DNA of 64,000 bases from contig JBOIDF010000003.1 in NCBI GenBank assembly GCA_050740455.1, forward strand, positions 31,506 to 95,505. Direction: 5' to 3'. Under the pieces are notes generated by a model. It was given only the letters and a program-made list of their open reading frames with translations. It was not told the DNA's origin and ran no database searches. This document shows positions 1 through 7,182 of the stretch, one piece after another. The position numbers and the translations under genes were made by a program. The stretch comes from USCg-Taylor sp050740455. GTDB taxonomy: Bacteria > Pseudomonadota > Gammaproteobacteria > JACCXJ01. Every line of letters starts with the position of its first letter. The first letter of the stretch is position 1.

Positions 1-52
1 CGTAGATTCGGTAGTTGGGCAAGGGTTTGACAGTCTTGACATCCCAATACAT
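1..52 (-). CDS. DUF2442-family protein, 5' part only (cut by window edge)
   Basis: The reverse strand opens with ATG at 50-52 and reads MYWDVKTVKPLPNYRIY before the window ends. This matches, from memory, the N-terminus of DUF2442 proteins, small proteins that very often follow a DUF4160 gene. A GAGG ribosome-binding site overlaps the stop codon of the DUF4160 gene, 9 bp upstream, so the two are probably co-translated. The biochemical function of the family is not established; a toxin-antitoxin-like role has been suggested from the pairing only. Confidence 0.6.
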   Translation of the reverse strand, partial: MYWDVKTVKPLPNYRIY

Positions 53-61
53 ATGGCAACC

Positions 62-328
62 TCACAGGGGGGCAATCTTGTAGGGGGATTCACCACCGAC
101 AGCCAACTCCCAATCGGCCATCAGCTCATCGTGGTGAAGCTCTACCCATGCCTGCACCAGCCGCAATTGCTTACGGGGCAAGTCTCCTGCCAGTATCTCG
201 CCATCTGCAATGCCGATGGAAGCTTCAAATTCGGCATACTTGGCATGAATGTGCGGCAGGTTGTGATGCTGATTGTCGATGAGATACATGCGGATAATGA
301 TCCCATAAAACATTGAGATGATGGGCAT
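62..328 (-). CDS. DUF4160 domain protein
   Basis: The protein has the DUF4160 signature: MPIISMFYGIIIRMY at the start, then a HNLPHIHAKY motif, an acidic DGEILAGDLP turn and a conserved C-terminal DWELA segment. I chose the ATG at 328 because family members begin with MPTISxFYGI; an in-frame ATG at 391, directly after the stop of the upstream gene, would add 21 residues that do not look like the family. It is followed 9 bp later by a DUF2442 gene, the usual partner. Function is unknown. The pair lies in an AT-rich accessory patch next to an attC-like site, so it may be a gene-cassette passenger. Confidence 0.75.
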   Translation of the reverse strand: MPIISMFYGIIIRMYLIDNQHHNLPHIHAKYAEFEASIGIADGEILAGDLPRKQLRLVQAWVELHHDELMADWELAVGGESPYKIAPL

Positions 329-391
329 GGTCATGGCTCTGTAAAAAGGTCTGTCCCCACATTTGCAGTTATCCGGATCGGCAATGTTCAT

Positions 392-607
392 TTAGCCCCG
401 CCAAGAATCGAACTTGCCTTCTCGACTCATGCGCCGTACATACAACACCGCGACAAGAAAAGGAAGCGGCCCCCACACAATGAACTCGTATTCCTTTGGC
501 AGTGCGATACCAAAATACACCTTTAGCGGTACCACAACGAGAGCAACGACAATCGCAGCAACGAAAAACACGAAGAAGAACCAGAACATGATCCGTAGGG
601 CTGTCAT
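392..607 (-). CDS. Small membrane protein, unknown
   Basis: A 71-residue protein with two hydrophobic segments: about residues 6-32 (rich in F, V and A) and about 44-58, followed by a basic tail (VRRMSREGK). An AAAGGAA ribosome-binding site precedes the ATG at 607, which supports it as a real gene. It begins about 30 bp beyond the end of the attC-like site at 638-727 and its stop abuts the next reading frame, the spacing expected for a captured gene cassette. I recognise no family and no catalytic motif. Two-pass inner-membrane topology is an inference from hydrophobicity alone. Confidence 0.55.
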   Translation of the reverse strand: MTALRIMFWFFFVFFVAAIVVALVVVPLKVYFGIALPKEYEFIVWGPLPFLVAVLYVRRMSREGKFDSWRG

Positions 608-637
608 GCAAATGTTCCTTTACTAACCCATATCGGG

Positions 638-727
638 ACCTAACGGCGCTGCTCACCTGCCGCGCCAATGAGTTTGCCCGCAAGGCCGCCGCCGTTCTCG
701 CGGTCAGGTGAAGCAGCATGGTTTGCA
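638..727 (-). other. attC-like recombination site (candidate)
   Basis: On the plus strand ACCTAAC (638-644) fits the attC consensus RYYYAAC, i.e. GTTAGGT on the cassette strand. After 3 bp comes GCTGCTCACCTGCCGCG; the far arm reads CGCGGTCAGGTGAAGCAGC, which pairs with it except for one extra T and one extra A, like the extrahelical bases of attC sites. Three bp further is GTTTGCA, a degenerate second core that keeps GTT. The two half-sites have the same internal spacing. The element overlaps the 3' end of the nuclease-like gene, where an attC should be. The weak second core lowers confidence. Confidence 0.5.
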
Positions 728-1855
728 TCATGTTGATCCAAAATTTTATCAGCATACGACTCACTTTCACCAAACTCCTTTGGAAGGAAATCGTACCTCT
801 TCAAAGATGAATCAATAGATTTTATTATTCTGTCCTTAAAAACAAGCTTATACTTGGGGAAATGGGGAATTAGAAGCCCAATTAAGTTTTGATTGGGAGA
901 GCAGTCATCTGCTCCATAATGAAATGGGATGTTTGTAACACACACCAGATTAGGCATCGAATCTTTGTGGTATTTTTCAACTTTTCGGTACTCTGTTCGA
1001 ACTCTTTCTAGCTCTCTATTCCCTCTTTCTGCCTTTATGTGAGGGTGATTTACGTCTATGAAAATTATATAAGGGCCATTTACATCTTTTATTAATAGCA
1101 TCTTTCAATTTATCGTAAAGGCGGATCTTCTTGGATTTACCTTCTATTGATCCAAGCACATTCTTTATATTTCTTGTCTTGGCCTCGACATAAACTTTTT
1201 CTTGGATCTCTTTGTGAGTCGCCAGACATTCTGGCACACGACCATTCAGCCCTGATGTTTCGTCGCAATAAGAGAGATCAAAACCGGCTCGTATCATGGT
1301 GGCAAACATAAAAAGTTCGTATCTTGCACCATTAAAATTTTGAGTTTTCATCAATCTTTCAATTATAAAATCAGGCAATTCCCCGACGTTTTCTAAAACA
1401 AACAGGTCGTAAGCGAGATGAAGTAAAGCCAATGCTTTTCCGTTTGGCCTTCCCCAAAAAACAGTGCTTCCATTCTCCAAATTGGGAACTCCCCTTGAAT
1501 ACCACTTTGCTATCTCATGCCTATCCTTATAGTTTTTTCCCAATTCATCTTCTAGCCAAGGATTGCCTAATTTACTCTTGAGATATGAAACCAAAAAATC
1601 TGAAGGAGTTTCCCAGTCATCGTTGGGATTATCTGAATGAACTATTTTGCCGCCTACGGCAACCATTCTTCGACCGTAGGTCTCAACACTTATAATCGGA
1701 GGCGAATTTCCGAAGTGTATTTGATGATATTGCTCTGAGATTTGTGATTTAAGTTGGAGCGTACGGAACATTGCCTGCGTTTCAGCTGGCAACTCACTGA
1801 AAGATACAGTGGGTGTGGATTTGTTCTTAACGTCAGTTGAGTTTTGCTCCGACAT
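640..1855 (-). pseudogene. Frameshifted nuclease-like protein (PD-(D/E)XK-like, tentative)
   Basis: Two overlapping reverse-strand frames join into one protein of about 400 residues. The first (1855 down to 1016) reads ...DKLKDAINK and then degenerates; the second resumes as KDVNGPYIIFIDVNHPHIK. Removing one A from the A4 run at 1087-1090 restores a continuous frame, so this is either a real +1 frameshift, a sequencing error, or slippage. An ARYELFMFATMIRAG helix followed by a VYVEAKTR strand resembles the E...(D/E)xK core of the PD-(D/E)XK nuclease fold, but I do not recognise a named family. The gene is markedly more AT-rich than the chromosome around it, which suggests acquisition. The ribosome-binding site is a modest AAGGCG. 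Confidence 0.55.
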
Positions 1856-2044
1856 GTTTCGCCTTATTTAAAAATCGAGGTGTTGAGTTTTAGCGCATAA
1901 CTATTGATTAAGTGATTTTCGGATATCACCCTGTGCATTGATATCACAGCGTTTGTCTCGTGACAATAAGGCCTTGTTTTGACGAGCATCGTCCACCTGT
2001 ATATCATCCCCATTAACAAGATACCCAGGCTAAGATGCCGCGGC

Positions 2045-2296
2045 ATGCTGACTCTCCCCGCTGAACTGACCCGCCTCTACGACACCCTGCTGAGGCAGCA
2101 GGGTGTCGCGAGGCATCACCGCCCTCACTATACGAAGTGGCTACGCTACTACTGGGATTTCTGCCATAAGTATGGCTTCGAGCCGAACGACCGGCAGAGT
2201 GTTCCGCCGTTTGACGAGAAGCTACGCATCAAGAATCAGTCCGAGTTCCAACGTCCACGGGCGCGGCGCCGGCCGCACCCCCGGTTCGCCTTTTGA
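2045..2296 (+). pseudogene. Tyrosine recombinase/integrase remnant (N-terminal SAM-like domain only)
   Basis: From ATG 2045 the frame encodes MLTLPAELTRLYDTLLRQ, then HYTKWLRYYWDFCHKYGF and DEKLRIKNQSEFQR, which resembles the N-terminal SAM-like core-binding domain of phage/integron-type tyrosine recombinases. Similarity stops near 2255 and the frame continues only into low-complexity Arg/Pro residues before a stop at 2296. The whole catalytic domain (R...HxxR...Y) is missing, so the gene is dead. It is transcribed away from the minus-strand gene block, the arrangement of intI relative to its cassettes. Whether it was a true IntI cannot be told, because the diagnostic catalytic-domain insertion is gone. 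Confidence 0.6.
2080..2108. repeat. Perfect 13-bp inverted repeat, 3-nt loop
   Basis: CGACACCCTGCTG (2080-2092) is followed by AGG and its exact complement (2096-2108). It lies inside the integrase remnant, within the codons for YDTLLRQQGV, so it may simply be a coding coincidence, but a 13-bp perfect stem with a 3-nt loop is long for chance. Confidence 0.7.
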
Positions 2297-2328
2297 TTGT
2301 TATAACTGGCTGCGCGGGCAAGTTATTA

Positions 2329-2510
2329 TACCGCGAACGGGCATAATTTTCCTAAAGATGTAAGACGCTCCCTATCAACTGTCACCCCGGCGAAAGCCGG
2401 GGTCCAGCGGGGCATAGCAGTTCATCCTGGATGCCGGCTTTCGCCGGCATGACGTCAGGTAAAACGTAAGTTATGCCCGTTGTTGGTATATGTCGTAACC
2501 ATACCAACAA
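2329..2510. repeat. Nested inverted-repeat element (REP/MITE-like)
   Basis: The inner pair is a 27-bp arm at 2381-2407 (GTCACCCCGGCGAAAGCC...) facing its near complement at 2427-2453 (...GGCTTTCGCCGGCATGAC), each arm itself palindromic around CCGGCGAAAGCCGG. This type of paired GC-rich repeat is common between proteobacterial genes. It is enclosed by a second pair, 2329-2346 and 2471-2488 (15 of 18 positions complementary, core AACGGGCATAA). A third perfect pair, TTGTTGGTAT / ATACCAACAA (2480-2489, 2501-2510), overlaps the outer arm. No gene is visible in 2297-2540. Confidence 0.75.
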
Positions 2511-2543
2511 GACGCCGGTTGTCGTACGCGCTGCCCGCGGATC

Positions 2544-2756
2544 GTTACAAGTAACGCTCGGAGAGCAGCGCGTAGATCGCGCTCCACATGCGCACTCCGT
2601 CCATCGCATCGGGCGCCACATCGACGTGCACCAGGCCGCGGGGGAGGAAGATCTGACTCTGCCCCGCGGGGAGCGCCGCGGCCAAGGCCATGCTCTCGAC
2701 GTAGGGAATCATCGGTTCGTCGAGGCCGTGGACGAGAATGAATCGAGTCTCGAGCC
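2544..2756 (-). pseudogene. Duplicated C-terminal fragment of the alpha/beta hydrolase gene
   Basis: Positions 2539-2756 match 5937-6154 at a constant offset of 3398 with about 10 mismatches in 218 bp and no gaps. The copy still encodes the last ~70 residues of the hydrolase (through ...YALLSERYL and stop) but has no start or body. It lies directly downstream of the cytochrome gene, so that gene is bracketed by the two copies. The fragment is non-functional as a hydrolase. Confidence 0.85.
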
Positions 2757-2778
2757 TAACTCCGCTTACTTTTACCTT

Positions 2779-5703
2779 TCAGCGCGTGTTGCGATCGTCG
2801 TTATCGAGGCTCCCGTCTTCATCGCGGTCGAGACCAATCCGAGTGCCGGAGCCCGGAGGCACACAGGTGTAGGTGGTTTCCCCTTTCGGCAGGTATGCCG
2901 TCGCGCGCAGTAGCGGATCGGGGATCTTCGGTATTCCCTTGCGTGAAAACCGGAACTTCCCCTCGCCCACATAGAGGAAACCGCCCCAGCGATTCTTCGC
3001 CACCAGATCGCATTCGTCTTCTTCGGCGCGCGCGATGAGGAGATCGATGCGCTCCCGGACCTCGTCCTCGGCGGCATTATGCCGCGTGAGGGTCACCTGC
3101 TGGCCGACGATGGGCGCCAGGTTGCTGTCGAAGGCGAGCATGAAGGCCTCCACCGCCCGGCGTTGGAGGATGCCTGGAAGGGTGAGGGGGAAGCCGCCTT
3201 CATTGCCCGGATCGGGCACGAACTCGGGCGGCGTGCGCGGGTCGAGGCTCGGGATCGATCCCGGGGCGCGGGTGGTGAAGACCGCACCGCTTAGGAACCG
3301 AAACACCGTATCGACGCTGCCGTCGTGGAGGAAGCCGAACCCGCGTATCTGGGGTCCCAGCGGGCCGTCGTTGGCGAGCGGTGCGAAGATGAGGCTCCCG
3401 ATGGGCGCCACCGGATTGGGGTTGGTGGGCGATGGCGGCCCCGAGGGGGTTGGCGGTGGTGCCATGCCGAACAGCCCGACCTTCTGGTAGAGGTTGCGCA
3501 GATGCGGGACCTTGAAGAATTGAGACTCGCCCTCGAACGAGAACTGGCCGTCGGTGCCGAAGAAGCCCGGATGCTTGACCTCCGGGAATTCGCTGTTCCC
3601 CTGCGGGTCCAGCACGTGGCAACCGTTGCAGTTGAAGAAGCTGTCGGACTTGTTTCCGAAGTAGAAGTCCCGCCCCGCCTGCTGTTGCTCGGTGAGCGAG
3701 TTATCCAGATTGCGGATCGGGTTCGGTGGATAGGTGACGTCGAGCATGAAGTCCGTGAACTTCTGCATATCGACCTCGGAAATCAACTCGTGCCGGCCGT
3801 TGAGCCCTATGAAGGCGACATTGAACTTGCGGAAGGCTAGGTCTTCATCGAAGGAGCCGCCGTTCGGTTGCACGTTCGGCCCCGCATCGATGGGCGGGAA
3901 GTTCGCATCATTCCCGCCGGTGCGATCGCCGCGCCAGTGCATCGAGCCGTGATTGGCGAGCCCGCGCAGGCTCTGCGTTGTCATGGGGCCCTTCATCGGC
4001 CGGAAGTGCGGGTTTTCCGCTTTCCCACGCAAGAGGAAAAACCCGATCTCCTCGCCGACGCGGAACGGTCCGGTGTTGTCAGTCTGGTCTTGATCGGGGT
4101 CGCCCAAGTCCCAGGCGAGGCTATCGAAGTCACCGAAGACATGGCAGCTGGCGCAGGCCGAATCCCCGTGGCTCGAGGTGAACGAGGCGTCGTACAAAAA
4201 CGGCCGTCCCTGGACGATGTGCTCGGGCTCGGGGTTGAACATGGCAAGATGCTTGATCTCCGTGCGTGACGCAATATCAATAATCGAGATCGAGTTGTCG
4301 AACCGGGTCAGTACGTAGAGGCGGCCAGGCTTCTCATCCAGCACGACCCCGCTCGGTCCACCGCCCGAGACTGGGATCTGATGCGCGGTGCTGGGAGTAA
4401 AGGTGTCATTTTCTAGCTCATTGGTGTCATAGACCGCGATCTCACTCGTACCAAACGCCGTGACATAGAGGGTCGATCCGTCGCCGGTGATCGCCATGTC
4501 TTGTGGGAAGGCGACGCTGGTCGCGTTTTCGTCGTTCGGGATCGGGTCGCAGCACTCGGTGAAGTCGATGTGTTTGTTCAGGTGCCGAGGCGAGACGCTG
4601 CCGCCCGGTTTCAGCACGGTGATACGACTCTCATGCAGACGACCTTGCACGCTGCGCCGATTGGGGTCCAAATCCTGCAAAAACGCTCCGGCGCCCTCGA
4701 AGCGAACTTGGTTCTGGGCCTCGGTGTTCGCGACGTACACATGGCCGCTGATCGGGTTCACGATCATGTTGAAAATAACCGTGCCGACCCCGCTGTACTC
4801 GCCGCCCGCGACCAACTTGGGCGGGTCGGCCATAGCGTCGATGGTGAAGACGTCCTGATCGGGAAGCTCGAACGGCACCATGTCATCCCATTGTTGACTC
4901 AGCTCATCGACCCAATGGACGCCATCGTGTTTAACGATCAAACCCACCGTGGGCTGGGGCACACCGGCGTGATTGGTGAGCGGCCCAGGATAGACGCGAG
5001 CAAAGGGCGGAGCGGTGCCTTTGCGCACCGGGAACTCGTTGATCGCGGTGGTGCGATTGCCCGTCTGGAAGCCGGCGGCGTACACCGTCGCCCCGTCCGG
5101 GGTCGCTGCGAGGGCGCGGGGCGTATCCGTGAAAAGGGTCAGCACGGTGAGCGGAGCGCCCCCGAGCGAGGCGCCAAGATTTTCGGAATCGTAGACCCAC
5201 ACGTCGGCCCGGCCGACACCCTCGGTGGTGAGCTCGGGGTCGCGACCCGTATTCTGGCCGCGGTGTGCCGTGGTGATGAATGCCCGTCCGTGTCCGGGGC
5301 CCGCAAAGACGATGTCCCGCGGCTCGTCGCCCACGAGCAACGTACGCACCACGCGGCGCTGGTGGTCCTTACGCACCTTGACGATGCTCACGCTGTCCGA
5401 GAGGTGATTCACGACCCATACTTCGGTATTGGAACGCGCCGCCACGGCGACCGGTTCGAGGCCCACGGAGACGGAAGCGATGTGCCGCAGGCCGTGCTTG
5501 CGGACCCGGAAGATTTCGAGCCGGTTGTCGGGCGTATTGACGGCATAGAGGTGCTTGCCGTCGGGCGAAAGCGCGAGTGGGCGGACCTGACCGCTTTCAA
5601 ATAACGTGAATGACCGCGCCGGTAAGCTAGCCGTGACGCATAAGAGCGCGATCCCGGCGAGTGCCCATGCGCGGAGATGCTGACGGATGACGATCGCGTG
5701 CAT
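2779..5703 (-). CDS. Secreted YVTN beta-propeller protein fused to a dihaem cytochrome c domain
   Basis: I set the start at ATG 5703, which has a strong GGAGGGGG site; a 14-codon upstream extension is less likely. Residues 1-29 are a Sec signal peptide. About residues 30-490 hold YVTN-type propeller repeats (SPDGKHLYAVN, GDGSTLYVTAFG, RLYVLTRFDNSISIID). The C-terminal half has two haem c motifs, CASCH near 514 and CNGCH near 691, in a MauG/cytochrome-peroxidase-like context (MTTQSLRGLANHGSMHWRGD; FLHDGSVDTVFRFL). The last residues (DRDEDGSLDNDD) look like a calcium-binding repeat. It should be periplasmic or exported and redox-active; the substrate is unknown. A CRP/FNR-type site precedes it, and a partial duplication brackets it. 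Confidence 0.8.
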   Translation of the reverse strand: MHAIVIRQHLRAWALAGIALLCVTASLPARSFTLFESGQVRPLALSPDGKHLYAVNTPDNRLEIFRVRKHGLRHIASVSVGLEPVAVAARSNTEVWVVNHLSDSVSIVKVRKDHQRRVVRTLLVGDEPRDIVFAGPGHGRAFITTAHRGQNTGRDPELTTEGVGRADVWVYDSENLGASLGGAPLTVLTLFTDTPRALAATPDGATVYAAGFQTGNRTTAINEFPVRKGTAPPFARVYPGPLTNHAGVPQPTVGLIVKHDGVHWVDELSQQWDDMVPFELPDQDVFTIDAMADPPKLVAGGEYSGVGTVIFNMIVNPISGHVYVANTEAQNQVRFEGAGAFLQDLDPNRRSVQGRLHESRITVLKPGGSVSPRHLNKHIDFTECCDPIPNDENATSVAFPQDMAITGDGSTLYVTAFGTSEIAVYDTNELENDTFTPSTAHQIPVSGGGPSGVVLDEKPGRLYVLTRFDNSISIIDIASRTEIKHLAMFNPEPEHIVQGRPFLYDASFTSSHGDSACASCHVFGDFDSLAWDLGDPDQDQTDNTGPFRVGEEIGFFLLRGKAENPHFRPMKGPMTTQSLRGLANHGSMHWRGDRTGGNDANFPPIDAGPNVQPNGGSFDEDLAFRKFNVAFIGLNGRHELISEVDMQKFTDFMLDVTYPPNPIRNLDNSLTEQQQAGRDFYFGNKSDSFFNCNGCHVLDPQGNSEFPEVKHPGFFGTDGQFSFEGESQFFKVPHLRNLYQKVGLFGMAPPPTPSGPPSPTNPNPVAPIGSLIFAPLANDGPLGPQIRGFGFLHDGSVDTVFRFLSGAVFTTRAPGSIPSLDPRTPPEFVPDPGNEGGFPLTLPGILQRRAVEAFMLAFDSNLAPIVGQQVTLTRHNAAEDEVRERIDLLIARAEEDECDLVAKNRWGGFLYVGEGKFRFSRKGIPKIPDPLLRATAYLPKGETTYTCVPPGSGTRIGLDRDEDGSLDNDDRNTR

Positions 5704-5747
5704 AAATTCCCCCTCCATGCAGGCCGTCGTGAATTCAATCGCCAATG

Positions 5748-5815
5748 CTTAGTCCTACTGTGTCATGACTAAGTATAGACGAGTGAAACGCTATGTCGCT
5801 GTGACTTTTTTCACA
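5748..5815 (-). promoter_or_regulatory. Promoter of the cytochrome gene with CRP/FNR-family site
   Basis: A perfect CRP-type palindrome TGTGA-N6-TCACA spans 5800-5815. Reading on the minus strand, TATACT (5772-5777) is a good -10 box, placing the start of transcription near 5766 and the palindrome centre about 41.5 bp upstream, the class II activator position. No good -35 hexamer is present, as expected for an activator-dependent promoter. A second inverted repeat, CTTAGTC/GACTAAG (5748-5754, 5767-5773), overlaps the predicted start and could be an operator. Activator identity is inferred, not shown. Confidence 0.55.
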
Positions 5816-5942
5816 GCAGGAAAGACCGAGAGCTTATATTGTTTAACGTTTTTTATGTGTATATCCGATGAAATTGCCGGCGATTGAAACACCCGCGGGA
5901 CGCTTTAAGGTTCCCCCGCCGTGCCTTGCTTCCTGAGGATCG

Positions 5943-7097
5943 TTACAGGTAGCGCTCCGAGAGCAGCGCGTAGATCGCGCTCCACATGCGCACTCCGTCC
6001 ATCGCATCGGGCGCCACATCGACGTGCACCAGGCCGCGGGGGAGAAAGATCTGACTCTGTCCCGCGGGGAGCGCCGCGGCCAAGGCTACGCTCTCGACGT
6101 AGGGAATCATCGGATCGTCGAGGCCGTGGACGAGAATGAATCGGGTCTGGAGCCCTGAGAAATCGCGCGCGGCGAGGTTAAGTCGCTCGACATCCCTTCG
6201 CAACGCCGGAGGAAACCGGCTCAGCAGATGCGCGCTGCGCGCGGGGTCACGATTCACGATGAAATCGTAGACCTGCCGGCCCTCGGCACTGAGGGAGGCC
6301 AGGAGATCATTGACCTCCGCCTCGGGATTTACTATTTTCCGCCGGGCCAGCGTGCCGAGGAGATAGCGTTCGCGGGCATTTTCGAGACGCGAGGCGTTGC
6401 TGAGCGCGTAGACCCATTTCCCGTATTCATGCGGCTTATTCCTTAACGAAAGACCATAGGCGTCATAGTGCCCGGTCGTGAAATAGGTCAGTATGCGCGG
6501 CAGATCGAAATAGCCGCCGACGGAAATAAGAAAACGTACCCGCCGCGACAAGGAGGAGTCGAGCAAGGCCAAGAGCGCGGGTCCGACGGCGACACTCGTC
6601 GTCAAGATACCCGCACGGCCCGCAGGCGTCAGCTCTTTCCGGGAGCGCAGATAGGTGACGGCGTCGGCCACGTCGCGGGCGGTGTCGGGTAACAGCTTTA
6701 GCTCGCGCAAGGCGACGATGTCGGGTACCAACACCGCGAAGCGCGCGCGTGCCAGGATAGTCGCGAAGCGGATGACGCGCGCATCCTCCTTGCCCTCGGC
6801 GGCCGCACCGGGGACGAAAACGATCCCCGCGAGCACCGGATCGGCCGTGCGGTAAAGATCCGCCCGATAGTGGCGCTCGTCGACCGTGAAGCTAAGGGGC
6901 GTGCGCAGTGCGGCAGGACGGATGTCGATCGCCGCCGCGGGTGCGCGGTGAACGAGATCGAGGAGGGTCAACAAGGCCTCGTAACCCTGGCAGAGGTTAC
7001 GCGCGTAGACCACGGCCAACGCGACGCCCGATCCCAGGAGAATCCCGAGAACCCAGCGGCGCGCTGAGAGCTTGTGAATAGACCTGCTGCGCGTCAC
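5943..7097 (-). CDS. Membrane-anchored alpha/beta hydrolase-like protein
   Basis: The 384-residue protein has one N-terminal transmembrane segment (about residues 15-31, WVLGILLGSGVALAVVY) and then an alpha/beta-hydrolase-like fold: strand IVFVPGAAAEG, a LVPDI strand, and a C-terminal LVHGLDDPMIPY...HVDV segment that looks like the Asp and His part of a catalytic triad. The nucleophile elbow is unusual: GILTTSVAVG in place of GxSxG, so activity is uncertain. The start is GTG 7097 and the first ~10 codons (TRSRSIHKLS) lie inside a dispersed repeat, so the N-terminus may have been altered by repeat insertion. The 3' end is duplicated at 2539-2756. Substrate unknown. Confidence 0.65.
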   Translation of the reverse strand: MTRSRSIHKLSARRWVLGILLGSGVALAVVYARNLCQGYEALLTLLDLVHRAPAAAIDIRPAALRTPLSFTVDERHYRADLYRTADPVLAGIVFVPGAAAEGKEDARVIRFATILARARFAVLVPDIVALRELKLLPDTARDVADAVTYLRSRKELTPAGRAGILTTSVAVGPALLALLDSSLSRRVRFLISVGGYFDLPRILTYFTTGHYDAYGLSLRNKPHEYGKWVYALSNASRLENARERYLLGTLARRKIVNPEAEVNDLLASLSAEGRQVYDFIVNRDPARSAHLLSRFPPALRRDVERLNLAARDFSGLQTRFILVHGLDDPMIPYVESVALAAALPAGQSQIFLPRGLVHVDVAPDAMDGVRMWSAIYALLSERYL

Positions 7098-7112
7098 GAT
7101 AGCTGCGTTGCG
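7066..7112 (+). repeat. Dispersed repeat, copy A
   Basis: GAGAGCTTGTGAATAGACC followed by TGCTGCGCGTCACGAT resembles copies at 11261, 37876 and 63740 (consensus about GAGAGSTTGTGAATAAATCT...CTGCGCA.CCCG). It overlaps the start of the hydrolase gene. Confidence 0.55.
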
Positions 7113-7182
7113 CGGGTGATCATGGTCTCGCTTCGATCGGTGATGGGTTAGTATAAGGAACCGAAATCACGACGGAGCGATT

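Noticed and set aside
345..366. GGTCTGTCCCC sequence between the small membrane protein and DUF4160 genes
   Set aside because: It resembles a motif seen beside some transposase genes, but no second copy or transposase is in the window, so no element is claimed.
1895..1901. GCATAAC as a possible attI or second attC core upstream of the nuclease-like gene
   Set aside because: It misses the consensus by one base and no paired arms were found around it.
4501..5604. Long plus-strand open frame (367 codons) opposite the cytochrome gene
   Set aside because: It is antisense to a gene with signal peptide, propeller repeats and haem motifs; the frame has no recognisable domain and arises from high GC codon bias.
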